Assembly: GCA_965206015.1 (NCBI GenBank)
Contig: CBDBIW010000002.1
Span: 310,001 to 374,000, forward strand
Length of the DNA stretch: 64,000 nt
DNA from: JAJCYL01 sp965206015
GTDB taxonomy: Bacteria; Bacteroidota; Bacteroidia; Cytophagales; Cyclobacteriaceae
Direction of reading: 5' to 3'
Within the stretch, counting starts at the first letter, position 1, and every line of letters begins with the position of its first letter. The translations under genes and the position numbers were made by a program. The notes beneath the pieces are model-generated. The model was not told the origin of the DNA. It did not search any database and was given only the letters and a program-made list of their open reading frames with translations. Below, one piece after another: positions 45,070 through 55,130 of this stretch.

Positions 45070-45948
45070 TTATTTTTTTAATAATTCTTTCCTAATTCTA
45101 TTTATTAGCTCTTTTGAAGCGGAGACCAGAGGTAATCTTACACCATTTTCGCAGACCTCTAGCTGGTTTAACAACTCTTTAACTCCCGCCGGATTTCCTT
45201 CTTCAAAGATTAAGCGGGTAATCTCTACCATTTGATGAAAAGATGTAACTGCATCGGACGTATTTCCATTCAAATAGCAATTTACCATTTCACAAAATTG
45301 AACTGGTAGTGCATTCGCAATTACCGAAATCACTCCCACTCCCCCAATACTTAATATAGGCAGTGTTGACAAATCATCTCCAGAAATCAGTGAGAAGTCA
45401 GATGGGGAATTGGCCGCAATTATTGCACACTGCTCCAAATCTCCAGATGCTTCTTTAATAGCAACGATGTTACTGTGTTCAGCCAATTTTAATGTTGTAT
45501 TTGCGGTTATATTAGATGAAGTCCGACCAGGGACATTATAAAGAATTAATGGTACGGGGCTCTCATCTGCTAACTTCTTGAAATGTAGTATGAGGCCATT
45601 CTGAGTTGGTTTGTTATAGTACGGAACAACTGAAAGTATTGCGTCTATTCCGTCTAAACTGCTATCCCTGATTTTATCTGCCAATTGTCGGGTATTATTA
45701 CCACCAAGTCCAAGGATGACTGGCAGACGAGAAGCATTGTAATCAATAATGAATTGAACAACTTTTCTTTTCTCAAGTTCATTCAAAGTTGATGATTCGC
45801 TGGTTGTTCCCAACGCAACCAAATAATCTACACCCCCGGATATTACATGATCCATCAACTTTGTAAAAGCATCAAAATCGATTTTATTATCGCTATTGAA
45901 AGGTGTAACGAGAGCTACTCCAGTACCTGCAAATTTATTATTTGTCAT
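45070..45948 (-). CDS. dapA: 4-hydroxy-tetrahydrodipicolinate synthase
   Basis: A 292-aa TIM-barrel aldolase condensing pyruvate with aspartate semialdehyde in lysine/diaminopimelate synthesis. Schiff-base Lys165 is in IVAIKEASGD, Tyr137 in YNVPGRTSSN with Arg142, and Thr48-Thr49 in LGTTSESSTL. Full length. It overlaps the upstream DUF6913 gene by 11 bp and so belongs to the ligA operon. Confidence 0.95.
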   Translation of the reverse strand: MTNNKFAGTGVALVTPFNSDNKIDFDAFTKLMDHVISGGVDYLVALGTTSESSTLNELEKRKVVQFIIDYNASRLPVILGLGGNNTRQLADKIRDSSLDGIDAILSVVPYYNKPTQNGLILHFKKLADESPVPLILYNVPGRTSSNITANTTLKLAEHSNIVAIKEASGDLEQCAIIAANSPSDFSLISGDDLSTLPILSIGGVGVISVIANALPVQFCEMVNCYLNGNTSDAVTSFHQMVEITRLIFEEGNPAGVKELLNQLEVCENGVRLPLVSASKELINRIRKELLKK

Positions 45949-46459
45949 TTTTTATCCTTTCCAGCATTACATGCAACTCTGAGATGAACATCTCAATAGA
46001 GCGAATATCTGGCTTAATCATTAATTCCAGGAAAGGTTTCGTCTCATCGTTATAAATCCCAATCCTGCATCTGGCTTTACTTCTAGCAACAATATTGCTT
46101 ACAAACACATTGTAATCTAAGTCAAGATTAATTAAGAAATCAAATTCCTTTTCGATAAAAACCCTGACTCGTTCTTTTTTCCAAATACCAAAAAAATTCA
46201 AGTCTCTTTTTGAAAATGAGTTACTAGCAATCCCGTCAATATTGGATGAGTTCTCATGAAAAACTAACAAAGTAACTTTTTTCCCTCTATTCTTTAATTC
46301 TTCAACGAACTCCTCGATGGCATTGTCTTGTCCAATTAATGACTTATGTGAACATATTACCCCTATTGAGGAAGCATCATTACAGGAAGAGCTAAATCGC
46401 CTTACTTTCTTTTGAAGTTGTCGCTTGGAATGGAAGGAAATAAAATGGTTACCTATCAT
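45938..46459 (-). CDS. DUF6913-like protein
   Basis: A 173-aa protein, HSKRQLQKKVRRFSS, SIGVICSHKSL, DLNFFGIWKKERVRVFIEKE, FDFLINLDLDYNVFVSNIVA, RSKARCRIGIYND. It matches the Bacteroidota family DUF6913 in length, motifs and position between ligA and dapA. Function unknown. Start and stop overlap both neighbours (4 bp and 11 bp). Confidence 0.75.
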   Translation of the reverse strand: MIGNHFISFHSKRQLQKKVRRFSSSCNDASSIGVICSHKSLIGQDNAIEEFVEELKNRGKKVTLLVFHENSSNIDGIASNSFSKRDLNFFGIWKKERVRVFIEKEFDFLINLDLDYNVFVSNIVARSKARCRIGIYNDETKPFLELMIKPDIRSIEMFISELHVMLERIKNDK

Positions 46460-48507
46460 GAATTTAGCAAAGATTCCAGTTCTTTTCCGGAAATGATTTT
46501 CACTCCAAATTTATTAGCCTTCTCTAATTTGGAAGGACCCATATTATTACCTGCCACCAAATAGTCGAGGCTACCAGATACTGCGGATACAATTTTACCC
46601 CCGTTTATTTTGATCAATGTCTTTAACTCATCACGGCCGAAATTTTCAAACACCCCTGATATAACAAAAGTCGATCCTCTCAAAATATCACTTTGAACTA
46701 CCGCTTCATCTGATAATTCTGTCTTTATACCAGCATTCTTCAGTCTTTGAATAAGGTCAATATGCTTGGCATTATTGAAGTATTCCTCAAGGCTAACTGC
46801 AATCTTTTCTCCAATTGCCGGAGCCTCGATGAGTTCTTCGAAAGAAGCGTTAGCGATATTGTCTATAGTCATAAAGTGATTGGCCAATTTCTCAGCTACC
46901 GTTTGTCCAACATAACGAATCCCTAAAGCAAAAAGGACATTGTCGAAGGCGACTTGTTTTGAAGATTCTATGGCATCAATTATGTTGTGTGCTGACTTTT
47001 CTCTTAGGCTACGGACAGTGTCTTCCCCCTTTTTACCTGAACTTACCCTGAATTCTAATCCATTAAGTGTCTCAAAATCCAACTTGTATAGATCACCGGG
47101 GTCTCTAATTAATCCAGTGTCCACCAGACCTTTAATTGTTTCTTTCCCTAAAGATTCGATATTCATTGCTTTCCGCTGGATAAAATGCTCAAACCGGCCT
47201 GTTATTTGAGGTGGACATCCCTCAAAATTCGGGCAATAATGTGATGCCTCACCTGATGTCCTGATCAACTCAGTACTACACTCCGGGCAAACATTTATAT
47301 ATTTAACTACCTCACTTGTAGGTGATCTTTTTGTTGTATCAACTCCGGTAATTTTTGGTATAATTTCACCACCTTTTTCTACATAAACCGTATCGCCTAA
47401 CCGTACTCCCAAACGCTCGATTTCATTCGCATTATGAAGCGAAGCCCTTTTTACTGTGGTTCCAGCCAACAGCACGGGAGACAGTTCTGCCACTGGAGTA
47501 ATGGCACCCGTTCTTCCAACTTGATAAGTTATACCTCTTAAAATTGTAGAAGCACTCTCAGATTTATACTTGTAAGCAATTGCCCACCTATGACTCTTGG
47601 CAGTAAAGCCTAAAATTTGCTGATACCTGAGATCATCTACTTTAATCACAATCCCGTCCGTATCAAGTGGAAGTTCCAATCGCTTTTGCTCCCACTCTTC
47701 AATGTAAATAAGCACTTCCTCAAATGTATTACAACGTCTATAAGTGGGCGAAACATTAAACCCCCATCTCTCCAGTGCGCTAATTGATTGGGAATGACTC
47801 TGGTAATTTACCTGATCTCCAATAAGCGAATACAAATAGCAGTCAAGGTTTCGCGATGCAACCACCGCTGAATCCTGCATTTTCAGGGTCCCTGAGGTTG
47901 AATTTCGTGGGTTTGCTAATGGTTCCTCACCAATATCAACTCGCTCTTCATTAATTCTGACAAACTCTTTTCGAGGCATAAAAACCTCACCACGTACTTC
48001 AAATTCATCCGGATAGTCTCCGGGCATCAGACGCAATGGAAGTGACCTAATCGTCCTGGCATTAGTAGTGATATTATCTCCGCGAGTTCCGTCACCTCTT
48101 GTGACCCCTTTGTCTAAGAGACCGTTCTTATAAGTAACACTAAGTGCAACTCCGTCAAATTTAAGTTCACAGAAATATTTAAAATCACTATGTCCAAGAC
48201 CTTTTACCACACGTTCATGAAAGTCTGATAGTTCCTCCTTAGAATAGGTGTTGCCGAGAGACAGCATTGAATACTTATGAATAACTGTTTCAAAATTTTT
48301 AGTTATATTTCCCCCCACTCTTAGCGTTGGTGAATCAGGTAGTTTCAGCTCAGGGTATTCCTTCTCAAGCTGAATTAACCTATCTAAGAGTCGATCAAAT
48401 TCGTAATCTGAAATTTCCGGATCGTTTTCGCCGTAGTATTGATCGTTATGATGATTTATCTTCTTTGTTAATTCCTGAACTTCCAGAAGTGCTTCCTCAA
48501 ATGACAT
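46456..48507 (-). CDS. ligA: NAD-dependent DNA ligase
   Basis: A 683-aa LigA. The N-terminal Ia domain has INHHNDQYYGENDPEISDYE; the adenylated Lys116 is in CELKFDGVALSV; the OB fold is QVGRTGAITPVAELSPVLLA; the four-cysteine zinc finger is CPEC, then CPNFEGCPPQ; helix-hairpin-helix motifs (FALGIRYVGQTVAEKLANHF) precede a C-terminal BRCT domain (GSTFVISGVFENFGRDELKT). It seals nicks in replication and repair. Complete. Confidence 0.96.
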   Translation of the reverse strand: MSFEEALLEVQELTKKINHHNDQYYGENDPEISDYEFDRLLDRLIQLEKEYPELKLPDSPTLRVGGNITKNFETVIHKYSMLSLGNTYSKEELSDFHERVVKGLGHSDFKYFCELKFDGVALSVTYKNGLLDKGVTRGDGTRGDNITTNARTIRSLPLRLMPGDYPDEFEVRGEVFMPRKEFVRINEERVDIGEEPLANPRNSTSGTLKMQDSAVVASRNLDCYLYSLIGDQVNYQSHSQSISALERWGFNVSPTYRRCNTFEEVLIYIEEWEQKRLELPLDTDGIVIKVDDLRYQQILGFTAKSHRWAIAYKYKSESASTILRGITYQVGRTGAITPVAELSPVLLAGTTVKRASLHNANEIERLGVRLGDTVYVEKGGEIIPKITGVDTTKRSPTSEVVKYINVCPECSTELIRTSGEASHYCPNFEGCPPQITGRFEHFIQRKAMNIESLGKETIKGLVDTGLIRDPGDLYKLDFETLNGLEFRVSSGKKGEDTVRSLREKSAHNIIDAIESSKQVAFDNVLFALGIRYVGQTVAEKLANHFMTIDNIANASFEELIEAPAIGEKIAVSLEEYFNNAKHIDLIQRLKNAGIKTELSDEAVVQSDILRGSTFVISGVFENFGRDELKTLIKINGGKIVSAVSGSLDYLVAGNNMGPSKLEKANKFGVKIISGKELESLLNS

Positions 48508-48511
48508 CGGA

Positions 48512-48519
48512 CAAATTTA
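48512..48519 (-). promoter_or_regulatory. -7 box TAAATTTG before ligA
   Basis: TAAATTTG on the minus strand fits TAnnTTTG but lies only 5 bp before the ATG, which would give a nearly leaderless mRNA. No good -33 box is seen. Confidence 0.25.
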
Positions 48520-48565
48520 GTAGGCGGTTTTTAATAATTGGCATCCCGGATTTTTTGAGTTTGAA

Positions 48566-49573
48566 TTATTGTGGAAATGCCATCCGGGGCATGGGAGAAG
48601 TATCCATTTCCAAAAAATCCTTCTGAAGGTACTTGTAATGAGCTGTTATGCCTATCATGGCAGCATTATCAGTACAATATTCAAGCTTTGGAACATACGA
48701 TTGCCAACCATGCGCCAACCCAAGAGTATGAATCCTATGCTGCAACCCTGAATTTGCTGATACACCTCCAGCTATTGCAACATGTTCCACATTTGTTTGT
48801 TTTGTGGCCTTTATTAATTTGACCATTAGCATCTCCACCAGTGTATGCTGCAAACTGGCACAAAGATCATTTAAATTTTCCTTGACAAAATCTTCGTTTG
48901 ATTTTAATTGGTCTCTTAGAAAGTATAAAAAAGCAGTTTTTATTCCACTAAAGGAGTAATCCAATTTGGGCATTTCAGTAATTGGAAAGACGTACTTATG
49001 TGGGTCTCCAGTTTGAGCCAATTTATCTATTTCCGGTCCTCCAGGATATGGAAAGCCAAGAAGTTTGGCAGATTTGTCGAATGCTTCCCCAACGGCATCG
49101 TCTTTTGTTTGTCCCAGGATTTCCATTTTCAAATAATCTTTAGCTAAAATCAATTGAGTATGCCCACCGCTCATTGTCAGGCAGAGAAAAGGAAACTTCG
49201 GCTTAGGGTCTTCTATAAAATGGGAGAGCACATGAGCCTGCATGTGGTGTACACCAATTAGTGGTATTCCTAGAGATAGGGCTAATGATTTAGCAAAAGA
49301 TCCACCCACTAATAAAGATCCCAACAGCCCCGGACCTTGCGTGAAAGCTACCGCATTGAGTTGATTTTTAGCTATCTTTGAATCATTAAGGGCTTTTCTT
49401 ACAACTGTAACAATATACTGCTGATGGGCCCTGGAAGCCAATTCTGGAACGACACCACCATAACCTTTGTGTATCGATTGCGTGGCAATAATATTAGAAT
49501 GAATATTGCCTTTAATTATGATTGCTGCTGAGGTTTCGTCACAAGACGATTCAATAGCCAGAATGTTAGCCAT
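48566..49573 (-). CDS. tsaD: tRNA N6-threonylcarbamoyladenosine transferase
   Basis: A 335-aa ASKHA-fold enzyme that with TsaB and TsaE attaches threonylcarbamoyl to A37 of ANN-decoding tRNAs. Motifs: ILAIESSCDETSAAI at the start, metal-binding HHMQAHVLSH, FPFLCLTMSGGHTQL, and AIAGGVSANSGLQ with a late CTDNAAMIG. Full length. It diverges from tamB with only 8 bp between start codons. Confidence 0.95.
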   Translation of the reverse strand: MANILAIESSCDETSAAIIIKGNIHSNIIATQSIHKGYGGVVPELASRAHQQYIVTVVRKALNDSKIAKNQLNAVAFTQGPGLLGSLLVGGSFAKSLALSLGIPLIGVHHMQAHVLSHFIEDPKPKFPFLCLTMSGGHTQLILAKDYLKMEILGQTKDDAVGEAFDKSAKLLGFPYPGGPEIDKLAQTGDPHKYVFPITEMPKLDYSFSGIKTAFLYFLRDQLKSNEDFVKENLNDLCASLQHTLVEMLMVKLIKATKQTNVEHVAIAGGVSANSGLQHRIHTLGLAHGWQSYVPKLEYCTDNAAMIGITAHYKYLQKDFLEMDTSPMPRMAFPQ

Positions 49574-49581
49574 TTAGGGTT

Positions 49582-52500
49582 TTGAAAAAGAGTTTAAATA
49601 CACTGCAAGTTATTAAAAAAGGTGTGCTGGGCACATTTCTTTGGATAGGCACTAGTCTGGGTGCTCTATTTGTGATTACTTTCTTTGCCATTCAAATACC
49701 TTATATCCAAACTAAAATTGTCAATAGTCTAACAAAGTATTTAAGCACAAGGACCGAACATACCATTCTAATTGGTTCTGTTAATATTTCATGGTTTGAT
49801 AGCATGGTTTTTAATGACTTTAAGATCGCTGACACTGTCGACTCAACTATGCTCGAAACAAAAAGTGTCCTTATTGATTTTAGTCTGCTGGATATAATTT
49901 CAGGAGATGATATTCAGCTCGATGCTGTTCGATTGGAAGGGAGTACTCTGTTTTTGCAGAAAGTAAATGATAGTACTGCATTAAATATTACCTACTTTTT
50001 AAGAAAGTTAAGAAGTCGTAAAACCGGCAATGAAGAATCTCCCATTGTCACATTTAGAGTAGGTAAAATTAAGATTGAAAATGCAACTTTTGCAGTAAAT
50101 GATTTCAGGAAATCTCCAGCCTCAACTCAATGGGACTACAATCACATACTTTATAGAAATGTTAATTGTAGTATGAGTGACCTACTTATATCAGGGGATA
50201 CAGTCAACTTGAAAATTGATCAATTAACGGCTCTTGATGACAAGGGCAAACTTAACATTCGGTCAATGTCAAGTCTGTTTCAATTCACAAATCAATATCT
50301 GCGTTTCGATGAACTGAATTTAAAAACGGACTTCAGCTACCTGAGTAATTCCGTAGAATTCTCTTATTCAGAGCCCGCCAGCTTGAGCTACTTTGTCGAT
50401 AGTGTAGGGATGTCATTGAATTTTGACAAGGCGGTTATTCACCCAAATGATCTTCAATTATTTTCTTCTTCAAAAATTCCTTTCAGAGAGTCGATTCAAC
50501 TTAATGCCACACTGGATGGCAAAGTTGGGCGATTTGAGTTAAAGGAATTACAGCTTCGACTGGGCAAATCAAGTCAATTATCAGGCTATGTAAGCATGAA
50601 TGGCTTGCCAGATATCAAAGAGACATTCATGGACATAAAACTGAATAATTCAACATTATTAAGTGATGATTTGAAAAGCTTTACACCGCTGGAAATACAT
50701 CCCTATTTAGATTCATTAAAATCAATTCATGCAAAAGCATCATTTCTCGGCTTTTATAGTGACTTTGTCGCCAATGGGTCTTTTGCAACTGAACTGGGCA
50801 ATATCAGTTCTAATTTAAATTTAAAGCTTCCACATGAAGGGTTCATCGGGTGCTATTCCGGCAAATTAAGTCTTGATGATTTTAAACTTGGAAGATTTAT
50901 TAAAGAGGCAGGCATAGACGCCGTTAGTATGGAAGGTTCTATTAATGGAAACGGGTTTGACCGCCACAATGCAAATTTTTTCTTAAACGCAACTTTGGAT
51001 AAAATTGGATATAACAATTACCAGTATACGAACATCCAAACAGATGCAGAGTTTGTCGCTCAATTCTTTGAAGGAAAACTTGAAATCAATGACCCCAACC
51101 TCAAATTTAATGTAAACGGCACTGTTGATCTCAGAAATGGCCTCAACAAAGTCAATATTAACGGTGATCTCGATACTTTAAACTTGAGGGCTCTCAACAT
51201 TAGTAATCGGGATATTTTTCTAAGCACTCAGGTGGATTTAGACTTTAATGGGCTTGATTTGGACAGTATTATTGGATTTGCTGACCTGAATAGCTTCTAT
51301 CTTCGTTATGAGAATCGAGACATTTTGATCGATACTATTTCTATCATCTCAGTAAGAAATTTTGACAACAGGGATTTAACTATTAAAACTGAACTTGCCA
51401 GACTCAACGCATCGGGCAATTTTAACTACTCCACATTATATAATGATACCGGAAAAATTTGGAAAGAATATCGATTGATATTCAACAATAATCCTGACAG
51501 TATTCAGCACTATTTCGCCTCAGCAGACCATAACAACACCAATCAATATAAAATAGATCTGTCCCTTACAGTTGCAGATGCTGATCCCTATTTAACTCTT
51601 TTTACAGACAATATAAGTGTTGGAAAAGACACACAAATTAAAGGTGCATTTTCTCATGGAGAAACGACTATTTTACAACTGACCAGCCATCTGGACACCT
51701 TAATTATTAACGATAATGAATTCTATAATAACCAATTTGATCTAAATACCTCCAAATTGTCGAATAGTACCGCGATTCTTGCCATGATGTTTCTATCGTC
51801 AGAACGTCAAGTATTGAAACAATCAGCATCCTTCGACAATTTATATTGGGAAGCGATCTGGCAAGGAACTAAAATTGAATTCAGTAGCAATATTCAGCAG
51901 ACCGATGCTGAAAACAAAGTGCGATTATACGGAGATTTCATATTTCTGACTGATAAATATCGCCTTAGCTTTAAACCTTCAGAGTTAATTGCAATTGGCC
52001 ACCAATGGGATTTCTCCTCGGATAATGAGATAATCTTCGATAATGGCGACATAATTTTTAATGATTTTAAATTAAACCACGAAGATCAAGTCATACAATT
52101 ATCCGGAATTTCCTCACAGGATTCAGAGAAAATATTGTCTTTATCTGTTAATAATTTTAAACTCGATAACCTCAATCCAATAATCAATTCCAAATTAAAC
52201 GGGATTCTAAATGCTGAAGCAGATATTATTGGTAGAGGTGAAGATTTCTTGGTACAAAGCAATCTTAAAATATCAGAACTCGAGTTAAATAAATTCTTAG
52301 TTGGCGATGTCATTGGGACCTCAAACTGGGAAAATGCTGATGAAAGACTAAGACTCGGTTTTGAGGTAGACCGCTTGGGCCGGAAAGTCATTCAATTAGG
52401 TGGCTACTTTTATCCTAAGGAAGAACAGCAATTGGATATTGTCGCCAATTTTGATGAAACAAGTCTCAAGGTTGCGGAGCCGTTTATTAGTAAAAACTTT

Positions 52501-54201
52501 AGCAGCGTTGACGGTTCATTAACTGGTCAACTCACAATTGGCGGACCTCTGGGTCACCCCGTCTTAAAAGGAACTGGTCTAGTTGATAATGGAAAAGTAA
52601 CTGTCAATTATCTAAATACAGATTATTCATTTAATGGAAATGTAATCTTTGGAGAGAACGAAATTGGTGTCCGAAATCTCAATATTACTGATGAAAATAA
52701 CAATCTTTCCACTGCAAATGGTGATATTTTTCATGACGGATTCAGCAGTTTCATCCTCGACATCTCGGCAAAGCTTAAAAACTTCCAGGTTTTAAATACC
52801 TCCGCTACTGACAATGAACTGTATTATGGAACAGCTCATCTAACTGGTAATGTCAACTTCTCAGGCACTTTATCAAACCTTCAAATCTCAGCAAAGGCCA
52901 CAACAAATAGAGGGACCAGAATTTTCATACCCCTTAGCAACACGTCTGATGATGTTCAGGAGAATTTTATCAAATTTATTTCCTTATCAGAAACAACTGA
53001 TCTGTCAAAAGAGGATGATCCTGTCATTGCGGTTAATCCAGTTGCCAATCCGAAAGGAGTAAAACTTGATTTCGACCTGGACATCACCCCTGATGCCTAT
53101 ACGGAGTTAATCTTCGACATAAAATCCGGAGACATTATCAGAGGTCGAGGCAATGGAAAAATCAATCTGCAAATAAATACCGACGAGGACTTTCTAATGT
53201 TTGGTGATTTTGTGATTGCCAATGGAGGATACAACTTTACCCTGAAAAACATTATCAATAAAGAATTCGATCTAATAGAGGGAAGTAAAATATCATGGTT
53301 TGGAGATCCATACGGAGGCGTAATGGACATCACTGCAGAATACAGTCAATTAACATCTCTTTTGCCCATAATTACTCAGAACCCCAGTAAAGCGGAATTG
53401 GAATCCCCGGATGCCCAAAGGAAATATCCTGCTATTGTGGTGTTGAATTTGGAAGGCCCTCTACTGACACCCGAAATCGATTTTGATATCAGAATTCAAG
53501 ATTATCCGGAAAATATCTCTGGCTACTCCGTAGGGCCATTGGTTAACGCATTTAGCTCAAAAATTAGTTCAGATGAACAAGAGCTGAAGCGTCAGGTATT
53601 TAGCCTGATTATCCTGAGACGCTTCTCCCCTGTGAATAGCTTCAATGTTGGTGGTGGACAGGCATTAGGAAATAGTATAAGTGAGTTTATTTCGAACCAG
53701 CTTAGCTATTGGATATCTCAAGTGGACGAAAATCTGGAAATTGACGTTGATCTAACTACGCTGGACCAGGATGCCTTCGATACATTTCAATTAAGATTGG
53801 CATACACCTTGCTCAATGGAAGATTGAAAATATCCAGAGATGGAAGTTTTACTAATAATGATGACGAAGCTGATGCCTCCGCCATTGTTGGTGATTGGAC
53901 AGTAGAATATTTAATTACCCCGGATGGGAAATTGTCTGCAAAAATGTATAATAAAACTAACTACAGTGCTGTCAATCAAGCATTAGGGGACAAGAACAAT
54001 ACTACCGCTGGATTCAGCATTCAATACATCAGAAGCTTTGACCAATTTAGAGAATTACTGTTTAAAGCCAGAAAACTCCCAAAAGTTCCAAAGAAAAAGG
54101 AAAGAAAGATGGAGCACTTATATCCACAGAAGGCGCAAACAATGCGGGAAGCGAATTCTCTAAATAATTATAATCAGCAGACATACACAAACTACTATTA
54201 A
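49582..54201 (+). CDS. tamB: TamB-like translocation and assembly module protein (DUF490)
   Basis: A 1539-aa AsmA-like protein. A single N-terminal helix (GVLGTFLWIGTSLGALFVIT) anchors it, followed by a very long beta-rich body of the repeated-groove type that bridges the periplasm and moves lipids or helps insert outer-membrane proteins. The C-terminal TamB/DUF490 domain runs from about residue 1080 to 1480 (GDFVIANGGYNFTLKNIINK, SYWISQVDENLEIDVDL). The start is TTG at 49582; no ATG fits near the helix. Complete. Confidence 0.9.
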   Translation: MKKSLNTLQVIKKGVLGTFLWIGTSLGALFVITFFAIQIPYIQTKIVNSLTKYLSTRTEHTILIGSVNISWFDSMVFNDFKIADTVDSTMLETKSVLIDFSLLDIISGDDIQLDAVRLEGSTLFLQKVNDSTALNITYFLRKLRSRKTGNEESPIVTFRVGKIKIENATFAVNDFRKSPASTQWDYNHILYRNVNCSMSDLLISGDTVNLKIDQLTALDDKGKLNIRSMSSLFQFTNQYLRFDELNLKTDFSYLSNSVEFSYSEPASLSYFVDSVGMSLNFDKAVIHPNDLQLFSSSKIPFRESIQLNATLDGKVGRFELKELQLRLGKSSQLSGYVSMNGLPDIKETFMDIKLNNSTLLSDDLKSFTPLEIHPYLDSLKSIHAKASFLGFYSDFVANGSFATELGNISSNLNLKLPHEGFIGCYSGKLSLDDFKLGRFIKEAGIDAVSMEGSINGNGFDRHNANFFLNATLDKIGYNNYQYTNIQTDAEFVAQFFEGKLEINDPNLKFNVNGTVDLRNGLNKVNINGDLDTLNLRALNISNRDIFLSTQVDLDFNGLDLDSIIGFADLNSFYLRYENRDILIDTISIISVRNFDNRDLTIKTELARLNASGNFNYSTLYNDTGKIWKEYRLIFNNNPDSIQHYFASADHNNTNQYKIDLSLTVADADPYLTLFTDNISVGKDTQIKGAFSHGETTILQLTSHLDTLIINDNEFYNNQFDLNTSKLSNSTAILAMMFLSSERQVLKQSASFDNLYWEAIWQGTKIEFSSNIQQTDAENKVRLYGDFIFLTDKYRLSFKPSELIAIGHQWDFSSDNEIIFDNGDIIFNDFKLNHEDQVIQLSGISSQDSEKILSLSVNNFKLDNLNPIINSKLNGILNAEADIIGRGEDFLVQSNLKISELELNKFLVGDVIGTSNWENADERLRLGFEVDRLGRKVIQLGGYFYPKEEQQLDIVANFDETSLKVAEPFISKNFSSVDGSLTGQLTIGGPLGHPVLKGTGLVDNGKVTVNYLNTDYSFNGNVIFGENEIGVRNLNITDENNNLSTANGDIFHDGFSSFILDISAKLKNFQVLNTSATDNELYYGTAHLTGNVNFSGTLSNLQISAKATTNRGTRIFIPLSNTSDDVQENFIKFISLSETTDLSKEDDPVIAVNPVANPKGVKLDFDLDITPDAYTELIFDIKSGDIIRGRGNGKINLQINTDEDFLMFGDFVIANGGYNFTLKNIINKEFDLIEGSKISWFGDPYGGVMDITAEYSQLTSLLPIITQNPSKAELESPDAQRKYPAIVVLNLEGPLLTPEIDFDIRIQDYPENISGYSVGPLVNAFSSKISSDEQELKRQVFSLIILRRFSPVNSFNVGGGQALGNSISEFISNQLSYWISQVDENLEIDVDLTTLDQDAFDTFQLRLAYTLLNGRLKISRDGSFTNNDDEADASAIVGDWTVEYLITPDGKLSAKMYNKTNYSAVNQALGDKNNTTAGFSIQYIRSFDQFRELLFKARKLPKVPKKKERKMEHLYPQKAQTMREANSLNNYNQQTYTNYY

Positions 54202-54959
54202 AGAACCTGTGAAGGCAATCCAGAAAACCGTTCTGTCGAGTATATTATTGTTTGTTTAATTTGGTAAAGTACTCCTGTACCTCGCCCAATGGTTGTAGCA
54301 ATAGCTGCACCTTCAACGCCAAGTGCTGGGATTGGGCCAGGACCAAAAATAAAAATTGGGTCCAGAATCATATTCAATATATTCGAAATCCACAATGCTC
54401 TCATTGCAATTGACGCATTGCCTGCACCTCTGAATATTGCATTGATCAAGAAGATTAACATAATAGTAGCATTCCCGAGAAAAATTATTCGGGTATAGCC
54501 ATAACCTTCACTAATCAGGGATTCTTCGCCACCCATTAGTCTCAAGATATCCGGAGCAAAGATTCCTCCAGCAATACCAATAATAACTGCCAGACTGAGT
54601 GCAAGAAAAATGGCTTGAACAGCAACTACTGCCGCTTCTTTGGGTTTCTTTTCACCAACCCTTCTGGCAACCATAGCAGTAGTGGCCATACTGAGACCAA
54701 TTGCGATTGAATAAACAATCATCAAGACAGATTCGGTAAGACCTACAGTGGCTACAGCATTGACACTGACTTTGCTGACAAAAAATACATCAACCACTGC
54801 GAAAAGGGATTCCATCACCATTTCAAGGATCATAGGAACGGAAAGCATAAAAATGGCTTTATTAATGCTCCCGGCGGTAAAGTCCTGCTCACCACCTCTA
54901 ACGGCCTGACTGAAATTGGCAATAATTGATTTTACATTATGAAGTAATAGATTTCTCAT
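54198..54959 (-). pseudogene. MATE-family efflux transporter, N-terminal half only
   Basis: 253 codons of a MATE (multidrug and toxin extrusion) pump: VPMILEMVMESLFAVVDVFF, AIGLSMATTAMVARRVGEKK, INAIFRGAGNASIAMRALWI and GVEGAAIATTIGRGTGVLYQ are the helices 1-6 signatures. Normal MATE proteins are 450-480 aa with twelve helices. The homology stops near residue 230 and the last 20 residues are unrelated. The stop overlaps the tamB stop by 4 bp, so the second half was deleted up to the tamB end. Unlikely to transport. Confidence 0.78.
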
Positions 54960-55130
54960 TCTTTATTAATTATAAAAATACTAAAAGGAATATTGATTGT
55001 GTGCGAGGTGCCCTCTAAGAGGTAGAGGGTGCTGTGACCCAGACGATATGAATGAGAAACTTCATTATGGCTGCAAATGTAACAGAAGTGTTCTAACTGT
55101 CAAGCCCCTACCCCTAATAGGTAATTGTGA

